From an uncultured Armatimonadota bacterium (GTDB lineage Bacteria; Armatimonadota; Armatimonadia; Armatimonadales; Armatimonadaceae), in NCBI GenBank assembly GCA_903881535.1, contig CAIRTT010000321.1, positions 1 through 5,805 on the forward strand: 5,805 bases of DNA, given 5' to 3'. A model generated the notes under the pieces. That model was not told the DNA's origin. It saw nothing but the letters and a program-made list of their open reading frames with translations, and did not search any database. This document shows, piece after piece, positions 1 through 5,805 of the stretch. A program made the position numbers and the translations under genes. The first letter of the stretch is position 1; each line of letters opens with the position of its first letter.

Positions 1-696
1 GGCCCGAGCGACTTTGGCAACATGGGAGGTCCACCAAGCCACCCCGAGCTGCTCGACCACCTCACGACTTGGTTCGTCACAAATGGATGGTCAGTAAAGA
101 AGCTACACCGCTACTTGGTCAGCACCGATGCTTATGCTCGGTCCAGCTTTGCGAGCTCGGTAGCGATGCGCAAGGATGCTGGAAATGTTCTCCTCTGGCG
201 GATGCCTGTTCGCCGGATGGAAGCTGAAATGGTCCGTGATGCCATTTTGTCGACGTGCGGAAATCTCGACAGGACGATGTTTGGTCCGGGGTATCTCCTC
301 TATGGCTACGATGTCGTCAACGTTGCACGCTTTACTGACCTCGAGCTTCCAGGTAAGAACACGTGGCGAAGAGGCATCTACAGTATTGCGGCCCGCGGTG
401 TTCGGGATGGCTTCCTGGGTGCCTTTGACTGCCCTGAGTCATCCGTCAGGACACCAAAACGTGATGCGACAACGACAGCGCTTCAGGCCCTCGCGCTCTG
501 GAATGGCAAGTTTTTAAATGAACAGGCAAGCCTTGTCGGGGGGAAAGCGAATGGTCCTCTGGATGTCTTCAAGCGCCTGATGGGCCGTGCGCCGGATTCC
601 GTCGAGGCATCGGTCATTCGTGAGGTTCACAAGGCAGGTGGCAATGAAGCCGTCGCCCGTGTCCTCCTCAATAGCAGTGCGTTTATCTCGTATTAG
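1..696 (+). CDS. DUF1549/DUF1553 (PSD1-type) protein, C-terminal part only
   Basis: The reading frame is open from base 1 and ends at TAG 694-696, giving 231 residues of the C-terminal end; the start lies upstream of the window. The visible part matches the DUF1553 (PSD1) domain. It opens with GPSDFGNMGGPPSHPELLDH (residues 1-20), then NGWSVKKLHR, the MPVRRMEAEMVRDAIL segment, WRRGIY, an AFDCPESS segment, and TTTALQALALWNGKFLNEQA near the end, finishing with LLNSSAFISY. The ATG at 22-24 is internal, because the conserved motif begins before it. Full-length members usually carry a planctomycete-type cytochrome c domain and DUF1549 upstream, and are thought to be exported; neither can be checked here. 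Function is not established. It sits 9 nt before a DUF1501 gene, its habitual partner, so the two are probably co-transcribed. The family call is confident; a biochemical role would be guesswork. Confidence 0.93.
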   Translation, partial: GPSDFGNMGGPPSHPELLDHLTTWFVTNGWSVKKLHRYLVSTDAYARSSFASSVAMRKDAGNVLLWRMPVRRMEAEMVRDAILSTCGNLDRTMFGPGYLLYGYDVVNVARFTDLELPGKNTWRRGIYSIAARGVRDGFLGAFDCPESSVRTPKRDATTTALQALALWNGKFLNEQASLVGGKANGPLDVFKRLMGRAPDSVEASVIREVHKAGGNEAVARVLLNSSAFISY

Positions 697-702
697 GAAG
701 AG
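695..702 (+). promoter_or_regulatory. Ribosome binding site of the DUF1501 gene
   Basis: AGGAAGAG overlaps the TAG stop of the DUF1553 gene and lies just before ATG 706. Its GGA core is about 7 nt from the start. It supports ATG 706 as the true start and suggests that translation of the two genes is coupled. Confidence 0.7.
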
Positions 703-705
703 AAT

Positions 706-2082
706 ATGTCAAATCCATTTGGTTCGATGATCCACGGGACGCCTGCGATGGCATTGGCATCCCTGTTCATGCGCGATGCTGGCTTAAAATCACAAAAGCC
801 ATCGCGCGTGAAACGGGTCCTGCAAATCGTATGCCCTGGAGCTGCATCGCATATCGATCTCTGGGACTATAAGCCGGAACTCTTTAAACGGAGCGGTGAA
901 GAAATGCCGGGAATGACTGGAGTTAAAACCTTCCAGGGCGGAAATGGCCGAATTATGCGGCCACCGTGGGAGTTCCGTCCGGCGGGTAGGTCTGGCAAGA
1001 TGTTGTCATCGATGCTGCCAAACCTCTCCCGTCACGCGGATGACATGGCGTTCATCCACAGCATGACAGCACGGTCATCAACACACGGGCCAGGCTTACT
1101 GCAGCTAAACACTGGCTTTGTCCTCGATGGCTTCCCAAGCATGGGAGCATGGCTCTCCATGGCAATGGGAAATCTAACCGACAACCTTCCTACCTATGTT
1201 TCCATTCCGGATGTCCGTGGCCTTCCACCAAATGGTCCGGCAAACTGGGGCTCTGGATTTCTTCCAGCCGCGTTTCAGGGAACAGCATTCAATGCGGAAA
1301 AGCCCCTGTCTAATATGGGATCTGGCAAGGTCAGCGCATCCGATGCACGCCTTCGCCGTGAGCTCGAGCGCCTCGACCAACACTTCAACGCATCCCTTGG
1401 GGGAGATTCCGATATCGCAGCGCGCATGAAATCCTATGCACTCGCAGCGAAAATGCAGCTTGCTGCTCCGGAAGCCACCGATTTGCGCAAGGAAACGGCA
1501 GCCACGCATGCCCTTTACGGGACGACATCATCGAATCCACTGGAAGCCGCGTACGCGCGAAATGCATTGCTTTCCCGCAGGCTTCTTGAGCGTGGCGTGC
1601 GCTTTGTCCAGCTCTACTGCGGTGCGTGTGCTAGCGGAGTGGATGGCCTGCTGAACTGGGATTCTCATAAAACTCTCAAAGCAGACTACGAGCGCCACGT
1701 CCCGATTTTGGACCGTCCAACGGCTGGACTGCTTGCAGATATGAAGAGCCGTGGACTCCTCGATGACACCCTCATTCTCTGGACGACCGAGTTCGGGAGA
1801 ATGCCAACCCACCAGATCGGGGCCGCCGGGCGCGATCATAACCCGGATGCCTTCACCGTCTGGATGATGGGAGCCGGAGTCAAAGGCGGGACATCGTATG
1901 GGGCAACCGATGAGCTTGGTCACAAATCGGTGTCGGATGTCGCGACCGTTTACGACTTCCATGCAACGGTTCTTGCACTCTGCGGTATCGATCACACCAA
2001 GCTGACCTATTATCACAATGGTGCCCAGCGCCGCCTCACAGATGTGCATGGTCATGTCATCCGTCAGGTAATGCAGTCGTAG
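706..2082 (+). CDS. DUF1501 family protein (alkaline phosphatase/sulfatase-like fold)
   Basis: This is a complete 458-residue protein from ATG 706 to TAG 2080-2082. DUF1501 proteins are predicted to share the metal-dependent alkaline phosphatase/sulfatase fold, but no reaction is firmly known. Visible family blocks, in order, are CPGAASHIDLWDYKPEL (43-59, D51 a likely metal ligand), FIHSMTARSSTHGPG, FPSMGAWLSMAMG, PNGPANWGSGFLPAAFQGT, NWDSH (317-321), WTTEFGRMP (359-367), GRDHN (375-379, D377-H378 likely metal ligands), GAGVKGGTSYGATDE (389-403) and the terminal RLTDVHGHVI. Many DUF1501 proteins begin with a twin-arginine signal. This one instead starts MSNPFGSMIHGTPAMALASL, with no RR and no clear hydrophobic signal. 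From memory, a related subfamily with the CPGA.SH.D.WDYKPEL block has the same kind of N-terminus, so it is probably not a truncation. It follows the DUF1553 gene by 9 nt, the usual pairing. Confidence 0.93.
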   Translation: MSNPFGSMIHGTPAMALASLFMRDAGLKSQKPSRVKRVLQIVCPGAASHIDLWDYKPELFKRSGEEMPGMTGVKTFQGGNGRIMRPPWEFRPAGRSGKMLSSMLPNLSRHADDMAFIHSMTARSSTHGPGLLQLNTGFVLDGFPSMGAWLSMAMGNLTDNLPTYVSIPDVRGLPPNGPANWGSGFLPAAFQGTAFNAEKPLSNMGSGKVSASDARLRRELERLDQHFNASLGGDSDIAARMKSYALAAKMQLAAPEATDLRKETAATHALYGTTSSNPLEAAYARNALLSRRLLERGVRFVQLYCGACASGVDGLLNWDSHKTLKADYERHVPILDRPTAGLLADMKSRGLLDDTLILWTTEFGRMPTHQIGAAGRDHNPDAFTVWMMGAGVKGGTSYGATDELGHKSVSDVATVYDFHATVLALCGIDHTKLTYYHNGAQRRLTDVHGHVIRQVMQS

Positions 2083-2164
2083 TCATCCTGATGTCAAGGA
2101 ATGTGCGTTCTCAACGTAGAAACCTGACATCCTAATCTGTTTAAAATAGAGGTTTTGGAACACC
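2083..2164 (+). promoter_or_regulatory. 82-nt intergenic gap with nested inverted repeat and AT-rich patch
   Basis: This is the only real gap between genes. GATGTCA (2090-2096) is complemented by TGACATC (2125-2131). Between them lies a smaller 6-bp hairpin, TGCGTT/AACGTA (2104-2109 with 2113-2118, one G-T pair, loop CTC). No T-run follows, so it is not a standard intrinsic terminator. Downstream, TAAAAT (2142-2147) resembles a -10 box, but I see no good -35 hexamer 16-18 nt before it. The gap could hold a promoter for the oxidoreductase gene, an mRNA processing or stability structure, or nothing special. The 7-bp outer arms alone are within chance expectation. Confidence 0.3.
2155..2160 (+). 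promoter_or_regulatory. Probable ribosome binding site of the Gfo/Idh/MocA gene
   Basis: TTGGAA has its GGA core 5 nt before ATG 2165. A second purine-rich site, TAGAGG (2147-2152), is about 12 nt away, which is rather far. Both are weaker than the sites of the neighbouring genes. Confidence 0.4.
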
Positions 2165-3613
2165 ATGTCACCATCCAGCCGTCGTGAGTTTCTCTCTGAT
2201 TCATTCTTTTTGGCAGCATTGACTGCCGCCGCAGCTGCCACTCCATCCCAGGTGATGGCTAGGACTTCAAAGGTGAAACCCTCTGCCGACAAGCTGCGCA
2301 TTGGTGTCATTGGACTAAATGGCCGGGGCAAAGCCCACGTGGATGGCTACCTCTCGAACCCAAATGCCGAGGTCGTTGCCGTTTGTGATATCGACCTTCG
2401 TACCGCCGAGAAGGCCGCTGCCGCGATTGCTACCAAGACCGGAAAGAAGCCAAAGGTTTATCAGGACCTGCGGAAGCTGTATGAAGATAAGGACATCGAT
2501 GCTGTATCCGCTGCACTTCCGATCCATTGGCATTCGCTTGCCGGAATATGGGCGATGCAAGCTGGCAAAGATGCATACATCGAGAAACCAGTCAGCCACA
2601 ATGTAAGTGAAGGCCGCCGCCTTTCCGAAGCGATGGTTCGCTACAACAAAATCTGCCAAACGGGTACCCAGAGCCGCTCGCACAAGGCAATCAAGGATGC
2701 CATCGCGTACATCCACAGCGGAAAAATCGGCAAAGTCGAAGTCTCGCGTGGTCTCTGCTATAAGCCGCGAAAGTCGATCGGGATGATGGCTGACTCCGTT
2801 GCACCAGCAGAAGTCGACTACGATACTTGGCTTGGCCCTGCACCGAAGCGCGCTTACAACTCAAACCGTTACCTCTACAACTGGCATTGGCATTGGGACT
2901 ACGGCGCCGGTGACCTCGGAAACCAGGGTATCCACCAGATGGATATCGCACGCTGGGCACTAGGCAAGTCGGTATTGCCAAACAGAGTCCATTCGGTTGG
3001 CGGACGTTTTGGCTATTCCGATCAGGGTGAGACCCCAAACACGGTTGTGACCACATTCGAATATGGCGATCAAACGCTCGTCTTTGAAGTGCGTGGCCTT
3101 GACACACCTGAATACACTGGCGTTTCTATTGGAAACATTGTGTATGGCACCGAGGGCTATGTCGTTTTCTCAAGCAACTATGCCGTTGCACTGGCCTTTG
3201 ATAAGGCTGGAAATGAAGTCCAGAAGTTCAGCGGTGGCGGAGATCACTTTGGTAACTTTGTGAAAGCCGTACGTAACCGCGATACAGCTGCTCTTAATGC
3301 ACCAATCGTTGAGGGACATCTCTCGAGCGCGCTGTGTCATCTTGGAAACATCTCGTACCGCTTGGGTGAGCCGGCTGTACCTGCCAAGGAGCTCACTGGG
3401 CTCCTCGCGAGCAACAAACATGGGGCGGAAGCCGTCGTTCGCTACCGTGACCATTTGAAAGCCAACAATGTTGACACTGCAAACGCGATGGGGCGTCTTG
3501 GACGCGTTATCTCAATCGATCCGAAGAAGGAATCCATAACGGGGGATGCCGAAGCCGCGACAATGTTAACGCGGCCGTATCGCACAGGCTTTGCCGTTCC
3601 ATCTAAGATTTAG
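2165..3613 (+). CDS. Exported Gfo/Idh/MocA family NAD(P)-dependent oxidoreductase (Tat signal)
   Basis: This is a complete 482-residue protein, ATG 2165 to TAG 3611-3613. The family oxidises or reduces hydroxyl/keto groups of sugars, inositols and their derivatives with NAD(P). The N-terminus has a twin-arginine motif, SRREFL (5-10), a hydrophobic alanine-rich stretch (about 13-25) and a possible cleavage site after VMA (30-32), so export by the Tat system with the cofactor already bound is likely. The Rossmann domain starts at KLRIGVIGLNGRGKAH (43-58), with acidic CDID (74-77) at the end of the second strand. The family EKP motif is at 140-142. The catalytic-region helix DLGNQGIHQMDIARW (250-264) contains H257 and D260. 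The C-terminal domain ends with DHFGNF (360-365) and EGHLSSALCHLGNISYRLG (383-401), typical of the planctomycete/verrucomicrobial type. Length fits that group. The substrate is unknown; the neighbours suggest a carbohydrate. Confidence 0.94.
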   Translation: MSPSSRREFLSDSFFLAALTAAAAATPSQVMARTSKVKPSADKLRIGVIGLNGRGKAHVDGYLSNPNAEVVAVCDIDLRTAEKAAAAIATKTGKKPKVYQDLRKLYEDKDIDAVSAALPIHWHSLAGIWAMQAGKDAYIEKPVSHNVSEGRRLSEAMVRYNKICQTGTQSRSHKAIKDAIAYIHSGKIGKVEVSRGLCYKPRKSIGMMADSVAPAEVDYDTWLGPAPKRAYNSNRYLYNWHWHWDYGAGDLGNQGIHQMDIARWALGKSVLPNRVHSVGGRFGYSDQGETPNTVVTTFEYGDQTLVFEVRGLDTPEYTGVSIGNIVYGTEGYVVFSSNYAVALAFDKAGNEVQKFSGGGDHFGNFVKAVRNRDTAALNAPIVEGHLSSALCHLGNISYRLGEPAVPAKELTGLLASNKHGAEAVVRYRDHLKANNVDTANAMGRLGRVISIDPKKESITGDAEAATMLTRPYRTGFAVPSKI

Positions 3614-3616
3614 GTG
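3612..3616 (+). promoter_or_regulatory. Ribosome binding site deciding the DUF6807 start
   Basis: AGGTG overlaps the TAG stop of the oxidoreductase gene and is followed by 6 nt before ATG 3623. This spacing favours ATG 3623 over the in-frame GTG at 3614, which lies inside the site itself. Starting at ATG also gives a cleaner signal peptide beginning MKK. Confidence 0.65.
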
Positions 3617-3622
3617 CCATCC

Positions 3623-4837
3623 ATGAAAAAGCTTGTTGTTAGTCTTTCGACGGCAATGGCTTTGGTGGCGACAGCACAGGCACAAAATGTGCCTGTGCGT
3701 GTTACCGCCGATGCCCCTGTCACAGCTCCGTATCCCATCTCAGTCGTCGTTACCAAAGCCGCGCTGAAGAAACTGCCAAAGGCACCAAAGGGCACACCGA
3801 GCATCCCAGCACAGTTTGATGCCATCGGAAAAGACAAACTCCGCATCACCTTTTTGGTAAACAACCTCGGTGCCGGCGAATCAAAGCTGTTCGTTGCAAC
3901 CCCATCAACAAACATAGAGCTTCCTGAGCTAAGCGTTACCCTCAACGGCGCGGATGCCGAAGTCAAGCGGGGAGACAAGCTGATCGCCCGCTACGATGTC
4001 TCTACAGGGCCAACCAAGCCGTACCTCTATCCGATTCTTCCCTTCGGCGATGACATCCACATGACACGCCGGTGGCCAGTCGAAAAGGGCACCGATGAAG
4101 CAGAAGATCACCCGCACCACCGCGGCTTGTGGTTTACACATGGTGATATCAATGGCATCGATTTCTGGGCGGAAGCCGGTGATGAAAAACACCGTATCGG
4201 AAAGACAGTGCACACTAATTTTCCGATACTAGCCGGTGGCCCCATTCAAGCCAAGCTGTCCACGACAACTGATTGGAATGACCCTGAAGGCAAAACTATC
4301 GCTAAAGACACGCGAAGCATGACCTTTACGCCTGTCGCCGCTGGCATGTTCCTCGACTTCTCGATCACTGTCACGCCAACCACGGATGACCTTAAATGGG
4401 GAGATACAAAGGAAGGAACCTTTGCTATCCGCGTTCCCGAGGCGATCAAAGGTGACAAGACGGGCACGATGATAAACGCAGAAGGCCTGAAGCAAGGTGC
4501 TCTCTGGGGCAAAGCCAGTTCTTGGGTTGATAACTCAGGAACTATCAATGGAAAGTCCGTTGGCGTCGCCATTTTTGACAGTCCTTCTAACCCGAGATAT
4601 CCAACGACTTGGCATGCACGAACCTATGGCCTCTTTGCTGTCAATCCGTTTGGTCTTCACGACTTCGATGCATCCAAGAAAAACGACAAGACCGCCGGCC
4701 AGCTGATCACTCCAAAGGGAAAATCAGTGACGTTTGCGTATCGCCTCTACTTCCATACGGGAGATGCAACACAAGCAAATGTTGCTGCTGTTGCCAAAAC
4801 CTATTCTAAGCCACCAAAGGGAACGCTCGTACCATGA
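3623..4837 (+). CDS. DUF6807 (PmoA-like) family secreted protein
   Basis: This is a complete 404-residue protein, ATG 3623 to TGA 4835-4837. The N-terminus is a classic Sec signal peptide: MKK, hydrophobic residues 4-18, and an A18-Q19-A20 cleavage site before Q21, so the mature protein is periplasmic or secreted. The core matches DUF6807, often labelled 'methane oxygenase PmoA' in databases. It contains KPYLYPILPFGDDIHMTRRW, then the histidine-rich DHPHHRGLWFTHGDINGIDFW block (162-182), and near the C-terminus TWHARTYGLFAVNPFG and a final YRLYFHTGD segment. The PmoA label should not be read as methane oxidation; this is a soluble protein unrelated to the membrane subunit of particulate methane monooxygenase. 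The H/D cluster suggests a metal site or an acid-base active site, which is inference. Genes of this family often neighbour Gfo/Idh/MocA dehydrogenases, as here, which suggests a role in sugar breakdown. The gene starts 9 nt after the dehydrogenase stop and overlaps the transporter gene by 4 nt. Confidence 0.9.
   Translation: MKKLVVSLSTAMALVATAQAQNVPVRVTADAPVTAPYPISVVVTKAALKKLPKAPKGTPSIPAQFDAIGKDKLRITFLVNNLGAGESKLFVATPSTNIELPELSVTLNGADAEVKRGDKLIARYDVSTGPTKPYLYPILPFGDDIHMTRRWPVEKGTDEAEDHPHHRGLWFTHGDINGIDFWAEAGDEKHRIGKTVHTNFPILAGGPIQAKLSTTTDWNDPEGKTIAKDTRSMTFTPVAAGMFLDFSITVTPTTDDLKWGDTKEGTFAIRVPEAIKGDKTGTMINAEGLKQGALWGKASSWVDNSGTINGKSVGVAIFDSPSNPRYPTTWHARTYGLFAVNPFGLHDFDASKKNDKTAGQLITPKGKSVTFAYRLYFHTGDATQANVAAVAKTYSKPPKGTLVP
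3674..3698. repeat. Perfect 11-bp inverted repeat with 3-nt loop inside the DUF6807 gene
   Basis: GCACAGGCACA (3674-3684) and TGTGCCTGTGC (3688-3698) are exact reverse complements separated by AAA. The repeat covers codons 18-26 (A-Q-A-Q-N-V-P-V-R), so the left arm encodes the signal peptidase site. Seven of the eleven pairs are G-C. No T-run follows, so it is not a terminator. In RNA it would form a strong hairpin about 50 nt after the start codon; in DNA it could be a dyad for a protein. The repeat is certain; its role is unknown. Confidence 0.9.
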
Positions 4838-5805
4838 CGACTCCGGATGTCCGCCAGCCTTGGTGGAAAGGTGTTCCACGCTATGCGTGGATCGTACTAA
4901 TCATTTCCAGCCTTGGGTGGCTGTTCGACACGATGGACCAAAACTTGTTCAACATGGTCCGTCAACCATCGATGATGGCGCTCCTCGGCCCGGATGGCAC
5001 TAAAGAAGAGGCGACCAGGCTTGGCGGCTACATGACATCCACCTTCTTAATTGGGTGGGCTGTCGGAGGCTTCCTGTTTGGTGCCATCGGTGATAAGTTC
5101 GGACGCGCAAAGACGATGGCCGCGACCATTCTGATTTACGCTGTCTTCACAGGCCTGAATGGCTTTGTCACAAACCCATTGCAATATGGATTCTGCCGAT
5201 TTATGACGGCCCTTGGCGTCGGTGGAGAGTTTGCGGCTGGTGCTGCACTCGTGGCGGAAGTGTTTCCTGCACGGTCACGTGCGATGGCACTCGGTGTTCT
5301 GCAGGCCCTCTCGGCTGTCGGAAATGCGATGGCCGCCGTCATCACACTCTTCCTCAGCAACATCGGGCCGGACTACTGGCGCACAGCATTCTTTGTTGGC
5401 GCGTTTCCCGCTATACTTGTCTTTGTGATCCGACGCGTGGTCAAGGAGCCCGAAACGTGGGCGGAGTCAAAGGCTAAATCTGAGCGGGAGGGGCTCACAA
5501 CAGGTTCGATTATTGGTCTCTTTAAGGATCCAACGCTGCGGCGAAACACGATCGCGGGAACCCTTTTGGCTATCGCCGGTGTGGGAGCCCTCTGGGGAGT
5601 TGGCTTCTGGCTGATGGACCTAGTCGGCTTCGTCAGTCCCCTCAAAGGGAAAGAGCTTGCGCATTTCAAGTCCTATCTTTCGATGACGCAGCAGGCTGGT
5701 GCGTTTATCGGAATGCTAGCATTCACAGCGATCAGTGAGCGGGTTGGACGCCGCCCGGCGCTGATTGGTGCCTTCATCCTGGCATTTTTTGCAATCCAAG
5801 GCACA
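4834..5805 (+). CDS. MFS transporter, N-terminal part (gene continues past window end)
   Basis: The gene starts at ATG 4834, overlapping the DUF6807 stop as ATGA, and stays open to the last base, giving 324 codons. AAAGGGA (4816-4822) is a plausible though slightly distant ribosome binding site. The protein starts MTTPDVRQPWWKGVPRYAWI. The first membrane helix (about 17-38) is followed by FDTMDQNLF (31-39), with acidic D32 and D35 as in organic-acid and sugar symporters. MFS motif A, GDKFGRAK (86-93), lies between helices 2 and 3, and its second-half counterpart SERVGRRP (301-308) between helices 8 and 9. RFMTALGVGGEF (122-133) and AEVFPARSRAMALG (141-154) fit helix 4 and the following loop, and KEPETW (204-209) marks the central loop after helix 6. 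The pattern resembles the metabolite:H+ and sugar/sialate-type MFS branches. Typical proteins have 400-450 residues, so about a quarter is missing. It is probably an inner-membrane importer for a product of the two exported enzymes encoded just upstream; the substrate is not determinable. Confidence 0.93.
   Translation, partial: MTTPDVRQPWWKGVPRYAWIVLIISSLGWLFDTMDQNLFNMVRQPSMMALLGPDGTKEEATRLGGYMTSTFLIGWAVGGFLFGAIGDKFGRAKTMAATILIYAVFTGLNGFVTNPLQYGFCRFMTALGVGGEFAAGAALVAEVFPARSRAMALGVLQALSAVGNAMAAVITLFLSNIGPDYWRTAFFVGAFPAILVFVIRRVVKEPETWAESKAKSEREGLTTGSIIGLFKDPTLRRNTIAGTLLAIAGVGALWGVGFWLMDLVGFVSPLKGKELAHFKSYLSMTQQAGAFIGMLAFTAISERVGRRPALIGAFILAFFAIQGT

Noticed and set aside
1528..2055. Long open frame on the - strand (about 175 codons) opposite the DUF1501 gene, with other shorter antisense frames elsewhere
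   Set aside because: The overlapping + strand frames carry clear family motifs. The antisense translations show no recognisable domain and are shadows of real genes.
2211..2240. TGGCAGC/GCTGCCA inverted repeat in the Tat signal region of the oxidoreductase
   Set aside because: It is a 7-bp match across a 16-nt loop in alanine-rich coding sequence; such matches are expected by chance.
2882..2896. Short tandem repeat TGGCAT TGGCAT TGG
   Set aside because: It encodes the W-H-W-H-W residues just before the catalytic region of the oxidoreductase, a tryptophan-rich segment normal for this type, so protein sequence explains it.
3614..3622. In-frame GTG start for the DUF6807 gene, 9 nt before the ATG
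   Set aside because: The GTG is part of the AGGTG ribosome binding site, and the ATG at 3623 gives the better signal peptide and spacing.
3674..3698. The 11-bp hairpin as a transcription terminator
   Set aside because: It lies well inside an intact gene and is followed by GTGTTACC, not by a run of T.
4734..5003. Open frame (89 codons) spanning the DUF6807/MFS junction, and another at 5213-5428
   Set aside because: Both are out of frame with the MFS gene, whose own frame is open from 4834 to the window end and carries MFS motif A in the expected place.

Overview
The window is a compact, single-direction stretch of a bacterial chromosome. Five protein genes lie on the + strand, and together they cover almost everything. 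The families point to the Planctomycetes/Verrucomicrobia group or a similar lineage such as Armatimonadota. A PSD1-type DUF1553 protein is followed directly by a DUF1501 protein, then a twin-arginine Gfo/Idh/MocA oxidoreductase, a DUF6807 (PmoA-like) protein and an MFS transporter. This phylum-level placement is an inference from family content; there is no rRNA or other marker here.

Layout: (1) 1-696, the C-terminal end of a DUF1549/DUF1553 protein whose start lies outside the window. (2) 706-2082, a complete DUF1501 protein, 9 nt after the previous stop. (3) 2083-2164, an 82-nt gap, the only sizeable non-coding stretch; it holds a weak nested inverted repeat and an AT-rich patch. (4) 2165-3613, an exported Gfo/Idh/MocA-type dehydrogenase. 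(5) 3623-4837, a Sec-exported DUF6807 protein. (6) 4834-5805, the first 324 codons of an MFS transporter, overlapping the previous gene by ATGA and running off the window end.

The spacing (9 nt, 82 nt, 9 nt, -4 nt) suggests one or two transcripts. Genes 3 to 5 make a plausible functional unit. An exported NAD(P)-dependent oxidoreductase and an exported DUF6807 protein would act on a sugar-like compound outside the inner membrane, and the MFS carrier would import a product. The substrate cannot be read from the sequence. The DUF1553/DUF1501 pair is a very common gene couple in these phyla and still has no firmly assigned function; it may be an older neighbour or part of the same pathway.

The most unusual local feature is a perfect 11-bp inverted repeat with a 3-nt loop (3674-3698) inside the DUF6807 gene, exactly over the signal-peptide cleavage site. 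I found no RNA gene, mobile element, CRISPR array or defence system. Apart from that hairpin, the region looks like ordinary accessory carbohydrate metabolism for its group.
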